A stretch of DNA of 64,000 nucleotides. Source: Blastococcus saxobsidens DD2. Its GTDB lineage: Bacteria > Actinomycetota > Actinomycetes > Mycobacteriales > Geodermatophilaceae. The stretch is taken from NCBI RefSeq assembly GCF_000284015.1, contig NC_016943.1:2273541-2337540 (forward strand). Direction: 5' to 3'. Below the pieces are notes generated by a model. That model was not told where the DNA came from, did no database searches, and saw nothing but the letters and a program-made list of their open reading frames with translations. Positions 54,460 to 62,868 of the stretch are shown in pieces. How positions within the stretch are numbered: the first letter of the stretch is position 1; every line of letters begins with the position of its first letter. The position numbers and the translations under genes were made by a program.

Positions 54460-55263
54460 CCCCAGGTCGCCCAGTGCGGCAGCGACGGCCTCGTCCCGCA
54501 GGACCTCCAGCACCAGCAGCCGGTGCAGCAGCACCCCGCGGCGGGTCAGCCGGAGGTCGGCGGGGCGCAGCCGGGGGAGCGCCGCACCGCCCGGACGGGG
54601 CTGGGCCGGCGGCGGGTCGAGCAGCCCGGCCCGCTGCAGCTCGGCGACGTCCTCCCGGGCGCCCCACGCCGTCCAGGCGCGTGGTTCGTCGTCCAGCGGC
54701 GCCATGGGCAGCGAGATCCGGTCGCGACGGCCGACGGCGGCCAGCAGCGCCAGTTGCCGCCAGCTCAGGCCGTCGGTGAGCCGCAGCGCCCGGCCGACGA
54801 GCTCGGCGTCGAGGTCGGGGGAGACCGCGACCTCGGCCAGGAGGTAGCCCAGGTGCCGCACCCGTCGCTCGTCGGTGGACCGCCGTGCCGCGGCCACCAC
54901 CGCCTCGGTCAGCGCCTCGGCCGCCGGCCGGCTCCCCGGTCGCGGGGTGAAGTAGCGGTCGATGCGCACCGGCCGACCTGCGCGGTGCGCGGTGGCGGCG
55001 TACTCCACGGCGAAGGCGAGCGCGGCGCCCGCGCGGACCCGCTCGCGGCCGACGGAGATCCCGGCGGCGTCCTCGGCGGCCGTGCGGAGGACGGCGACGA
55101 ACCGCTCGTCCACCTGCACCCGCGCCGTCGCCGGCTCGAAGACCACCCCGGCGGCGGCCTGGCTCATCGACCCGGCGACCGGGGTGCCGGCCTCGATCAG
55201 GGCGCGTCCGGCGGACGGCGTCCCGACGGCGGGCTGCTCGGCAGGTTCCTCGGCGGCAGTCAC
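54445..55263 (-). CDS. Hypothetical protein
   Basis: The 272-residue soluble protein is mostly helical, with no recognisable motif. It has a basic/hydrophobic core and ends in LTRRGVLLHRLLVLEVLRDE. GAAGAT lies 6 bases before GTG 55263, which defines the start. Function unknown; codon bias is that of a real gene. It overlaps the upstream methyltransferase by 15 bases, tail to tail. Confidence 0.7.
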   Translation of the reverse strand: MTAAEEPAEQPAVGTPSAGRALIEAGTPVAGSMSQAAAGVVFEPATARVQVDERFVAVLRTAAEDAAGISVGRERVRAGAALAFAVEYAATAHRAGRPVRIDRYFTPRPGSRPAAEALTEAVVAAARRSTDERRVRHLGYLLAEVAVSPDLDAELVGRALRLTDGLSWRQLALLAAVGRRDRISLPMAPLDDEPRAWTAWGAREDVAELQRAGLLDPPPAQPRPGGAALPRLRPADLRLTRRGVLLHRLLVLEVLRDEAVAAALGDLGLPRS

Positions 55264-55389
55264 CCGGCGATCTTCGCCGGTTCCCCGGCCGTGGTGCGAG
55301 CGGGTCGGCCGCGGCCTCACCACAGCGGGGCACCCGGGCCCAGGACGCTCGCGCTCCCCGCTGTCGGAGGGCGGTGCCACGATCGGCGC

Positions 55390-55962
55390 ATGGCGATCGA
55401 GGTGCGTCCGGCGAACGACTTCGGCGACGTCGCGACGATGGTCGGGCCCAAGCGGCCGGACGCGAACGTGTGCTGGTGCCTGAGCTACCGGATCCCGTCG
55501 AAGGAGAACCTGGCGCTCGCCGGCCCGGCCCGCGGGGAACGGGTCCGACAGCTCCTGCGGGAGGACCCGCCGCCCGGCGTCCTCGCCCACGACGGCGCCG
55601 AGGTGGTCGGCTGGGCCGCGGTCCATCCGCGGGCGGGCACGACCTTCGCCCGCAACCGGAAGATCCCGCGGATCGACGACCTGGCGGTGTGGTCGCTGTG
55701 GTGCGTCCGGGTGCGGTCCGGGCACCGCGGACGGGGGATCGCCCACTCCCTGGTCGAGGGCGCCGTCGAGTTCGCCCGGGAGCGCGGCGCACCGGCGATC
55801 GAGGGCTACCCGGTCGACAACGACGGCGCGAAGGTCGACCTCACGATGGCCTACGTGGGCACGCGGAAGCTGTTCGAGCGGGCCGGGTTCCAGAAGGCGG
55901 CCGACACCACCTCCGTGCTCAACGGCTTCCCTCGCGTGCTCATGCGGCTCGACCTGCGCTGA
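55390..55962 (+). CDS. GNAT-family acetyltransferase (2)
   Basis: The 190-residue protein has a GNAT fold with acetyl-CoA motif VRSGHRGRGIAHSLVEGAVE and a C-terminal FERAGFQKAADTTS. The Cys/Trp-rich N-terminal segment VCWCLSYR is typical of a subset of actinobacterial GNAT proteins. Substrate unknown. CACGAT lies 6 bases before ATG 55390, implying a leaderless mRNA. Confidence 0.82.
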   Translation: MAIEVRPANDFGDVATMVGPKRPDANVCWCLSYRIPSKENLALAGPARGERVRQLLREDPPPGVLAHDGAEVVGWAAVHPRAGTTFARNRKIPRIDDLAVWSLWCVRVRSGHRGRGIAHSLVEGAVEFARERGAPAIEGYPVDNDGAKVDLTMAYVGTRKLFERAGFQKAADTTSVLNGFPRVLMRLDLR

Positions 55963-56079
55963 GGCACGGGCGATCGGCGTCCTCGAGTGGGGCCCGGAGG
56001 GCTCCGCGAGGAGGACGCGGATGGGCTCAGCGCGGGCCGGGAAGGCACGTGGCCGCGGTGTCGGCCGGAGGCCGACGGA

Positions 56080-57197
56080 TCACCGAGCGTCGAGGCGGTA
56101 GCCGCGCTCACCGACGGTCTCCACCAGCGGGACCCCGAGGGCGGCGCGCAGCCGGCTCACCGTCGAATCGAGCTCGTGGCCGTCGCCGCCGGGCCGCGCG
56201 GTGCCGAGGTCGGGCCCGGCGATGACCCGGCCGGGCTGCCGGGCCAGCTCGCGCAGCACGGCCAGCGGTCCGGGGGCGAGTTCCACCAGGTGCCCGTCGA
56301 CGACGGCGGCGTGGCCGCGCACCTGGAGGGTGTGCGCACCGATCCGCAGCACCGGGTCCCGGCCGGACAGCCGCGCGACGACCTCACGGCGAGCGGCCCC
56401 AGCCGCCCCCGCTCCGGGTGGGCGTAGGGGATGCCGGCCGCCTCGAGCGGGCCGCCGGTGACCGTGCCGACGGCGACCGCGAGCACCCGGCCGTCGAACG
56501 CGGCGACGAGGGCCGCCCGCTGCCCCAGGTCCTCGGCCGTCCGGAGGAGGCTCGCGGCGGCCGGGGCGCTGGTGAAGGTCACCGCGTCGACCTCGCCGGC
56601 GACGACCATCCCGACGAGGCGGTGCAGCGGGGCGACGTCCTCGGGCGGCAGCCAGCGGTAGACCGGCACCGGCAGCACCTCCGCGCCGGCGTCCCGCAGG
56701 CCGGCCACGAGCTCGCGCAGCGGGTCGCCGTGCAACTGGACGGCGACGCGCCGCCCCTCCAGGGGGCCCTCGGTCCCGGACAGCAGGTGTTCCAGCACCC
56801 CGGCGGAGGACTCCGACTCCGGCGACCAGGCGTCGACGAGACCGGCGCTCCGGACGGCGCCGCGCGCTTTCGGGCCGCGGGCGAGCACACGGGACCCCGA
56901 CAGGTGCTGCACGAGGGGCAGGTCCCAGGCGTCGGCGGCCTCGAGCCAGCCCCGGAAGCCGACAGCGGTGGTGGCGACGACGAGGTCGACCGGGGCGGTG
57001 AGCACCCGACCGGTGGCCGCGAGCAGCTCGGAGTCGTCGGCCAGCGGCACGATGCGGATCGCCGGCGCGTAGACCACACGGGCGCCGCGGCGGTCGAGGA
57101 GCGCCCCCAGCTCCTCCTTGCGCCGGGCGGCCGTCACCGCGACTGTGTAGCCCGCCAGCGGCAGGTCGATCGCCGGTTCCTCGCCGGTGTCGCTCAC
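56080..57197 (-). pseudogene. Uroporphyrinogen-III synthase-like domain with winged-helix, split by a frameshift
   Basis: The N-terminal 255 residues match HemD-type synthase (AGYTVAVTAARRKEELGALL, VVATTAVGFRGWLEAADAWD, VTFTSAPAAASLL). The C-terminal OmpR-type winged helix continues in a different frame (EVVARLSGRDPVLRIG, then LDSTVSRLRAALGVPLVETV and GERGYRLDAR). The shift lies near 56396, at GCCGTGAGG. One missing base there would restore a continuous 372-residue protein, like the mycobacterial HemD-regulator fusions. The GTG start at 57197 has GAGGGG about 7 bases upstream. A sequencing error is possible. Confidence 0.8.
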
Positions 57198-57264
57198 GTG
57201 TCCCCCTCGGGTGCGCTCGGTCCCATGGTCGGCGCTCCCGCGGCACCCGGGCGGGTCGCCGCGC

Positions 57265-57825
57265 TCACACGCCACCGTCCACCAGGACGTCGGCCCGGCC
57301 GCGGGTGCCGTCGCGCCCGAAGTGCGCGGACTCCGTGCGCTGCCACCGGTGCCACTCGCCGGCCAGGTGGGCGCCGTCGCGCGCGATGCCGCGGGCCAGC
57401 CGCAGCGCCGGGTCGGCGTCCACCCATACGCGCAGGCCGGCCCACGGGTCCACGCTGCGCGAGGCGCTGCCGCAGCCCTCGACCACGAGGACCTCGGGAA
57501 CCGGGAGGGCCGTCACGTCGGGGGAGAACCGGCCCGCCACCCAGTCGAACCGGTGGTAGGCGCCCGGCATGCCTTCGCTGAGCGGTCGGAGCACCCCGGC
57601 GGCCAGGCGGGCCGTCGCACCGGTGAGCGTCCAGCCGGCATACAGGTCGTCCATGTGCACCGCGACGGCACCGGGCAGCGCCTCGGTCAGCCGTGCGGCG
57701 AGCGTGGTCTTGCCCGAGCCGGCCGGCCCGTCCACGCACACCAACCGCGTGCCGCCCAGGCGGGGGGAGGCGGCGAGCACCCGCCGGGCCAGTGCGGCTG
57801 CGGTCAGCGGGGTCGGAGCGTCCAC
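57265..57825 (-). CDS. P-loop kinase, uridine-kinase-like
   Basis: The 186-residue protein has the P-loop VDGPAGSGKTTLAARL near residue 30 and the substrate segment VHMDDLYAGW, then EVLVVEGCGSASRSVDP. This is the pattern of small uridine/cytidine-kinase-like ATPases. Substrate unknown. The GTG start (57825) overlaps the upstream MBL gene end by 22 bases, indicating cotranscription. Confidence 0.8.
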   Translation of the reverse strand: MDAPTPLTAAALARRVLAASPRLGGTRLVCVDGPAGSGKTTLAARLTEALPGAVAVHMDDLYAGWTLTGATARLAAGVLRPLSEGMPGAYHRFDWVAGRFSPDVTALPVPEVLVVEGCGSASRSVDPWAGLRVWVDADPALRLARGIARDGAHLAGEWHRWQRTESAHFGRDGTRGRADVLVDGGV

Positions 57826-58853
57826 GTCGGGACGGCTCCGCCGTCGCTCCGGACCAGCCCGCGGCTGGCGAGCAGCCGCAGGTGGGCGTCGGTCTCGGTG
57901 ACGGCGAAGATCCGCATCCGCCGCTCGTACTGCTCCCACGGCCGGGACCACGTGAGGTGGGCGGCCAGGTCCCACGGCGTCGAGCCGGGGTGCTCGCCGA
58001 TCGCCGCGAGCAGCTCGGTGAGCCGCGTCTCGTGGTGGGCGGTCAGCGAGTCGACGCGGTCGGCCAGCCCCCGGAACCGCCACTCGTGCGCCGGCAGGAC
58101 CTCGGTCGGCTCGAGGTCCCGGACGCCGGCCAGCGAGTCCAGGAAGGAACGGAGCGGATCGGGCTCGCCCCGGTTCGTGCTCGACACGTTCGGGCTGATC
58201 CGGGGCAGCACGTGGTCCCCGGAGAAGAACAGCCCGGTGCGCTCCTCGGCGAAGCAGAGGTGGCCCGGGGTGTGCCCGGGGGTGTGGACGGCGCGCAGCG
58301 ACCAGCCGGGGAAGGCGGCGTGGTCGCCGTCCTCCAGCAGCCGGTCGGGTACCGCCATGCGCAGGAAGCCGGACAGGTTCTCCGCCCCGCCGACGTCGGC
58401 CAGGGCGTCCGCGCGGGGTGCGCCGAGCCCCACCAGGAACTCGATCTCGGCGGCGACGGCGTCCTCGGCCGACGTGCGGCTGAGCTTCTGGACGGCGGAG
58501 GCGTCGGCCGGGTGCATCGCCACCCAGGCGCCGCTGGCCTCCCGTACCCGGGCTGCCAGGCCGAGGTGGTCGAAGTGCAGGTGGGTCACCAGCACGCCGC
58601 GGACGTCGTCGACCCCGCCGCCGATCGCCGCCAGGCCGTCGGTCAGGGCGGTCCAGCTCGCGTCGCTCTCCCAGCCGGTGTCGATCAGCCCCAGCCCGCC
58701 GCCGTCCAGGGCGAACGCGTAGACGCTGACGTAGCGCAGCGGGTTGTGCGGGATCGGGACCGGCACCGACCACAGGCCGTCCCGCAGCCGTTCCACCGGT
58801 GGGAGGGTGCGTGACTGCCAGGCGGCGTGCTGGGCGGTGCCGGTGATCTCCAC
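57804..58853 (-). CDS. Metallo-beta-lactamase-fold hydrolase with C-terminal winged helix
   Basis: The 349-residue protein has the MBL motif THLHFDHLGL (HxHxDH), a third metal His in HTPGHTPGHL and an Asp in FFSGDHVLPR. The C-terminal region (about 250-349: HETRLTELLAAIGEHPGSTP) resembles winged-helix domains of LACTB2-like hydrolases. It probably hydrolyses a thioester or ester. Start GTG 58853 has CAGAGT 8 bases upstream. It overlaps the kinase gene. Confidence 0.82.
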   Translation of the reverse strand: MEITGTAQHAAWQSRTLPPVERLRDGLWSVPVPIPHNPLRYVSVYAFALDGGGLGLIDTGWESDASWTALTDGLAAIGGGVDDVRGVLVTHLHFDHLGLAARVREASGAWVAMHPADASAVQKLSRTSAEDAVAAEIEFLVGLGAPRADALADVGGAENLSGFLRMAVPDRLLEDGDHAAFPGWSLRAVHTPGHTPGHLCFAEERTGLFFSGDHVLPRISPNVSSTNRGEPDPLRSFLDSLAGVRDLEPTEVLPAHEWRFRGLADRVDSLTAHHETRLTELLAAIGEHPGSTPWDLAAHLTWSRPWEQYERRMRIFAVTETDAHLRLLASRGLVRSDGGAVPTWTLRPR

Positions 58854-58906
58854 GGTCCCGCACTCTGCCAGCCGGGCGCGGCGCCGGTGCTGACACCATG
58901 GGGTGC

Positions 58907-59404
58907 GTGAGCGGTTCCCCCGATCCCGACCCCGTCCCCGCGGTCTCCGCCGTGCCCCGCCGGCTGCGCCGGCTGCTCGTGGTGCTCGCGGGTGTGGTCC
59001 TGGTCGTGGCGGTCGTGGTGGCGCTCTCCCTGCCCTCGACGCAGAACACCGTGGTCGACTACGGGATCGTCGACCAGGTCGCGATCGTCGGCCTGGGTCT
59101 CGCGCTCGCCGCCGGTGTGGTGTTCCTCGGCCGGTCCCGGCTGGACGCCGATGCCGCCGGCGTCCGCGTCCGCAACCTCGTCGTCCACCACGAGGTGCCG
59201 TGGACGTCGGTGCGGGCGGTCCGGTTCGATCGGAAGGCCGCCTGGGGTTCGCTGCTGCTGGAGAACGGCGACGAGACCTCGCTGCACGCCCTGCAGGCCG
59301 TCGACGGCGAGCGGGCGGTGCGCGCCGTGGAGGGGCTGCGCGCGCTGCACGCCGCCGCCCGGGCGAACGACCCCGTCCGGCCGCCGCTGCTCTACGACGA
59401 CTGA
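58907..59404 (+). CDS. PH-domain membrane protein (actinobacterial)
   Basis: The 165-residue protein has two membrane segments (RLLVVLAGVVLVVAVVVALS and VDQVAIVGLGLALAAGVVFL) and a C-terminal bacterial PH-like domain (VRVRNLVVHHEVPWTSVRAV). GTG 58907 is chosen because a CACCAT -10 hexamer lies 7 bases upstream; ATG 58898 would put the start inside that element. Function unknown; such proteins often stand near infC in related genomes. Confidence 0.72.
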   Translation: MSGSPDPDPVPAVSAVPRRLRRLLVVLAGVVLVVAVVVALSLPSTQNTVVDYGIVDQVAIVGLGLALAAGVVFLGRSRLDADAAGVRVRNLVVHHEVPWTSVRAVRFDRKAAWGSLLLENGDETSLHALQAVDGERAVRAVEGLRALHAAARANDPVRPPLLYDD

Positions 59405-59498
59405 AGAAGGACCTCGTCCTCCTCACCCCCCTCGCACGCTCGGGGAGGGCCCCGGGGCGAGGCCGCTCCAGTACGTCACCAGGCTCGGGGAGGGGGGA

Positions 59499-59528
59499 AT
59501 GACTCGCGGGCCCGCAGCGCTGTACCAT
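59499..59528 (+). promoter_or_regulatory. Probable promoter of the infC-rpmI-rplT operon
   Basis: ATGACT (59499-59504; -35-like) and TACCAT (59523-59528; -10) are separated by 18 bases. TSS would be about 59535, giving a leader of about 270 bases. Confidence 0.5.
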
Positions 59529-59716
59529 GGGCGTGCCTCCCGCTACATCGAGGCGCGTGAACCACCAGCGGCCCCGCCCCGGGCCGTTGATCCAAGAGGA
59601 GCCCGCTCCCACCTGACGCCGTCCAGGCGCCCAGGTCCCGGTTCGCGAGAACCGGCCACCGGCCGGGAATCGCGTACGCACGAACCCTGACCGGGGTCGT
59701 GCACCACCGGCGAGTG

Positions 59717-59744
59717 GGCCCCGTGAGCAGACGCTCGCGGGGCC
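59717..59744 (+). terminator. Attenuator-like hairpin in the infC leader
   Basis: A 12-bp stem, GGCCCCGTGAGC / GCTCGCGGGGCC with one U-G wobble, has an AGAC loop and is followed by TTCTGT. It lies 62 bases before the IF-3 coding start, where it could end transcription early depending on translation or ligand. Confidence 0.6.
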
Positions 59745-59806
59745 TTCTGTGCGTCGGTACCCGGATGGGCCAGCGACTCCTCCCATGCAGCAGCAGAGGA
59801 GAGGCC

Positions 59807-60403
59807 ATCACCGAGCCCCGCATCAACGACCGCATCCGCGTCCCCGAGGTCCGCCTGGTCGGTCCCGAGGGCGAGCAGGTCGGCATCGTGTCGATCGGCG
59901 AGGCGCTGCGCCTGGCCCAAGACTCCGAGCTCGACCTGGTCGAGGTCGCCCCCATGGCCCGGCCGCCCGTCGCCAAGCTCATGGACTACGGGAAGTTCAA
60001 GTACGAGTCCGCCCAGAAGGCCCGCGAGGCCCGGCGGAACCAGGCGCTCACCGTCATCAAGGAGATGCGGCTGCGCCTGAAGATCGACCCGCACGACTAC
60101 GAGACCAAGAAGGGCCACGTCGAGCGCTTCCTCAAGAGCGGCGACAAGGTCAAGATCACCGTGATGTTCCGTGGCCGCGAGCAGTCGCGCCCGGAGATGG
60201 GCTACCGCCTCCTTCAGCGGCTGGCCGCCGACGTCAGCGAGCTGGGCGTCGTCGAGTCCAACCCGAAGCAGGACGGCCGGAACATGGTCATGGTGATCGC
60301 TCCACATCGGAACGCTCAGGCCCTGCAGCAGGCGGCGCAGTCCGCCAAGGGCCGGGAGGCCAAGGCCAGCGAGCAGGAGACGGAGCAGGCGCCCAGCGCC
60401 TGA
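59807..60403 (+). CDS. infC: Translation initiation factor IF-3
   Basis: The 198-residue protein keeps initiator tRNA and mRNA correct on the 30S subunit. The conserved N-terminus [20 protein letters not shown] begins at an ATC codon, with GGAG 5 bases upstream; infC is known for non-AUG starts that allow self-control. ATG 59765 would add 14 unrelated residues. Motifs: [20 protein letters not shown] linker and [18 protein letters not shown] in the C domain. A hairpin separates it from rpmI. Confidence 0.92.
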   Translation: MTEPRINDRIRVPEVRLVGPEGEQVGIVSIGEALRLAQDSELDLVEVAPMARPPVAKLMDYGKFKYESAQKAREARRNQALTVIKEMRLRLKIDPHDYETKKGHVERFLKSGDKVKITVMFRGREQSRPEMGYRLLQRLAADVSELGVVESNPKQDGRNMVMVIAPHRNAQALQQAAQSAKGREAKASEQETEQAPSA

Positions 60404-60443
60404 CCTCCCTTCCGCAGGACCGCACCACCGAGACCACCGGGTG

Positions 60444-60470
60444 CGTGCGGCAGCCCCGTGCTGCCGCACG
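60444..60470 (+). terminator. Hairpin between infC and rpmI
   Basis: An 11-bp perfect stem, CGTGCGGCAGC / GCTGCCGCACG, has a CCCGT loop and lies 34 bases before rpmI. No U tract. Candidate for partial termination or L20-type autoregulation. Confidence 0.5.
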
Positions 60471-60503
60471 ACCCGCATGAAGACGACCAGGACAGGCGAG
60501 GAC

Positions 60504-60698
60504 ATGCCGAAGCAGAAGACCCACAAGGGCACCGCCAAGCGGGTGCGCGTCACGGGCACCGGGAAGCTCATGCGCGAGCAGGCGAACAACCAGCACAAGT
60601 TCGAGCACAAGTCCGGGACCCGCAAGCGCCGGCTCGACCGCGACCAGGTCGTCTCCCCGGCCGACGCCAAGAACCTCAAGAAGCTCCTGGGCATCTGA
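60504..60698 (+). CDS. rpmI: 50S ribosomal protein L35
   Basis: The 64-residue basic protein begins [20 protein letters not shown] and shows [13 protein letters not shown], ending [10 protein letters not shown]. It belongs to the large subunit. ATG 60504 is the correct start; GTG or ATG further upstream give no family match. It lies in the conserved infC-rpmI-rplT order. Confidence 0.97.
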   Translation: MPKQKTHKGTAKRVRVTGTGKLMREQANNQHKFEHKSGTRKRRLDRDQVVSPADAKNLKKLLGI

Positions 60699-60738
60699 GC
60701 GTCCCTCCACTGACCTTGAGAAAGACAGGAGCACTTCC

Positions 60739-61128
60739 GTGGCACGCGTGAAGCGGGCGGTCAACGCCCAGAAGAAGCGCCGGACGACGCTGGAGGCAGC
60801 CAGCGGCTACCGCGGTCAGCGGTCGCGGCTGTACCGCAAGGCCAAGGAGCAGATCCTCCACTCGGCCACCTACAACTACCGCGACCGGAAGGCCCGCAAG
60901 GGTGACTTCCGCAAGCTGTGGATCACCCGGATCAACGCCGCGGCCCGCCTGAACGACATGACCTACAACCGGTTCATGCAGGGGCTCAAGCTCGCCGGCA
61001 TCGAGCTGGACCGTCGTGTCCTGGCCGAGCTGGCCGTCAACGAGCCGGCCGCCTTCGCCACGCTGGTCGAATCCGCCCGGGCAGCGCTCGCCGCGAACCC
61101 GCAGGCGACCGGCTCTCAGGCCGCCTGA
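60739..61128 (+). CDS. rplT: 50S ribosomal protein L20
   Basis: The 129-residue protein binds 23S rRNA early in assembly. It begins [20 protein letters not shown] and has [36 protein letters not shown] and [17 protein letters not shown] 60739 has an AGGAG about 8 bases upstream. A 21-bp hairpin follows. Confidence 0.97.
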   Translation: MARVKRAVNAQKKRRTTLEAASGYRGQRSRLYRKAKEQILHSATYNYRDRKARKGDFRKLWITRINAAARLNDMTYNRFMQGLKLAGIELDRRVLAELAVNEPAAFATLVESARAALAANPQATGSQAA

Positions 61129-61145
61129 TCCCGGCCACCCCCGAG

Positions 61146-61194
61146 TGCGACGAACTCGTGGTCATCGCGCGCTGATGGCCACGAGTTCGTCGCA
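61146..61194 (+). terminator. Long hairpin between rplT and the rRNA methyltransferase
   Basis: A 21-bp stem (61146-61166 with 61174-61194; one T-G wobble) has a 7-base loop. The left arm includes CGACGAACTCGTGG, the right CCACGAGTTCGTCG. It should end the infC operon. The ATG of the next gene (61175) lies in its right arm. Confidence 0.65.
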
Positions 61195-61996
61195 TTCGGC
61201 GCACGGGGACCTGCTGACCGAGCGGTCCGGCCGCGTGGCCGCCGCTCGGAAGCTCACCCGCCGCGCCGGGCGGGAGGCCGCCGGGCTGTTCCTCGCCGAG
61301 GGCCGGCAGGCCGTGGTGGAGGCATTGGTTCGACCCGACGGCGTCCGCGAAGTGTTCGCCACCGAGGCCGCCGCGGTCGGTCACCGCGATCTGCTGGCCG
61401 GGACGACGGTGCCGGTCCGGCTGGTCACCGAGAAGGCGGCCGCCGGGCTGTCGGAGACGGTGACCCCGCAGGGGCTGGTGGCCGTGTGCACGCTGCGCGA
61501 CGTCCCCGCCGGCTCCCTGACGGCGGCGCCGCCGCGGCTGGCCGTGGCACTCGCCGAGCTCGCCGACCCTGGTAACGCGGGAACGGTGCTCCGGACGGCG
61601 GATGCCTGCGGGGCCGGCGCGGTCGTCTTCGGCGCGGGTTCGGCCGACCCCTACGGCGGGAAGGCGGTGCGCTCGAGCGCCGGGAGCCTGTTCCACGTCG
61701 ACGTCGTCCGCGGCGCCCCGCTGGAGGCCCTGCTGCCGGCGCTCCGCGCCGCCGGGGTCACCGTGCTCGCCGCCGACGGCGGGGGAGAGGCGCAGCTGCC
61801 CGAGCTGGCCGATGACGGCCGTCTCGCCGGACCGGTCCTGTGGCTGTTCGGCAACGAGGCCCGTGGGGTGCCGGCGGAGCTGGCCGCCCTGGCCGACGCG
61901 CGGGTGCGCATCCCGATGCGGGGCCGGGCGGAGAGCCTGAACCTCGCCGCGGCCGCCGCGATCTGCCTCTACACCACCCAGCTCGCCCAGGGCTGA
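61175..61996 (+). CDS. tsnR: TrmH/SpoU-family rRNA methyltransferase
   Basis: The 273-residue protein has an N-terminal substrate-binding domain and a SPOUT domain with the three motifs: LADPGNAGTVLRTADACGAG, LWLFGNEARGVP and IPMRGRAESLNLAAAAAI. SPOUT enzymes transfer a methyl from SAM to 2'-OH of rRNA ribose. The position after rplT is conserved. ATG 61175 is inside a hairpin and lacks a Shine-Dalgarno, so initiation may occur downstream (the family core begins near residue 13). Confidence 0.88.
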   Translation: MATSSSHSAHGDLLTERSGRVAAARKLTRRAGREAAGLFLAEGRQAVVEALVRPDGVREVFATEAAAVGHRDLLAGTTVPVRLVTEKAAAGLSETVTPQGLVAVCTLRDVPAGSLTAAPPRLAVALAELADPGNAGTVLRTADACGAGAVVFGAGSADPYGGKAVRSSAGSLFHVDVVRGAPLEALLPALRAAGVTVLAADGGGEAQLPELADDGRLAGPVLWLFGNEARGVPAELAALADARVRIPMRGRAESLNLAAAAAICLYTTQLAQG

Positions 61997-62178
61997 GGCG
62001 TGCGTCCGACCGGGTCGCAGACCTTCCTGGCGGCCGAGCCGAGCAGGCGCGCCGGCAGCGCCTGGCGGTCGACGGGCGCCTTGGAGGTGAGCCGGTCGGG
62101 GCCAGACGGAAGGATGGTGGTCACCGGCGAACTCCCCAGGACGTCGAGCGCGGCTGGAAAGAGAAGGTAACTGTCACC

Positions 62179-62838
62179 GTGAAAGACACCCAACGAGTCG
62201 TCGAAGCGCCGGCGCCGGCACCGACCGACGGACGCCGCTCCCGGTGGACCGAGCACCGCCGTGCCCGGCGGGAGGACCTCGTGGGCGCGGCGGTGGAGGC
62301 CGTCCGGCTCGCCGGCCCGGAATTCTCCGTCGACGACGTCGCCCGCAGCGCCGGCGTCTCGAAGACGGTGATCTACCGCTACTTCAGCGACAAGGACGAG
62401 CTGATCGACGCGGTGCTCGACCGCATCTCGCAGGCCGTCCTGCTGCCCCGGCTGCTCGGTGAGCTGGCTGCGGACCGCACCGACGACCGGGCGCAGCTGC
62501 GGGCGGTCATCGCCGCCTTCGTCTCGCTGATCGAGGACGAGCCGGCGCTCTACCGGTTCGCCTATGCGCAGGCCGGTCGCACCGGACGGGCCGACCTCGT
62601 GGCGGCCACCGAGCACGCCGTCGCCACCGCCCTGGGCGGCATGCTGACCCGGCGGCTCGTCGCCGCCGGCCGGCCGGCGGACGGGGCGATGACGTGGGCG
62701 TACGGGGTCGTCGGCATGGTGCAGCTGGCCACCCACTGGTGGTCGGCCGCACGGACCGTCTCCGCCGCCGACCTGGTCGACCAGCTCACCGTGCTCGCCG
62801 ACGGCGGCCTGGGCATGCTGCTCCCACCGCGGAGTTGA
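62179..62838 (+). CDS. TetR-family transcriptional regulator
   Basis: The 219-residue protein has a Pro/Ala-rich start, an HTH (VDDVARSAGVSKTVIYRYF) and a helical ligand domain. GAGAAGG precedes GTG 62179 by 11 bases. The 13-bp imperfect dyad GGTAACTGTCACC lies directly before the start codon and is a candidate operator. Target unknown. Confidence 0.87.
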   Translation: MKDTQRVVEAPAPAPTDGRRSRWTEHRRARREDLVGAAVEAVRLAGPEFSVDDVARSAGVSKTVIYRYFSDKDELIDAVLDRISQAVLLPRLLGELAADRTDDRAQLRAVIAAFVSLIEDEPALYRFAYAQAGRTGRADLVAATEHAVATALGGMLTRRLVAAGRPADGAMTWAYGVVGMVQLATHWWSAARTVSAADLVDQLTVLADGGLGMLLPPRS

Positions 62839-62868
62839 CCGAGGAGGCTCCCTGAGCGAACCCGAGGG

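Larger units (their letters stand above)
59405..59806 (+). promoter_or_regulatory. infC operon leader
   Basis: About 400 bases without a gene. It holds the promoter (59499-59528), a long leader and an attenuator-like hairpin (59717-59744). The frame open from 59699 through the hairpin has no family resemblance before the IF-3 N-terminus and is probably untranslated leader. Confidence 0.6.

Noticed and set aside
57194..57739. A 181-codon minus frame overlapping the kinase gene
   Set aside because: Arg/Gly-rich shadow frame; the P-loop kinase in the other frame is the real gene.
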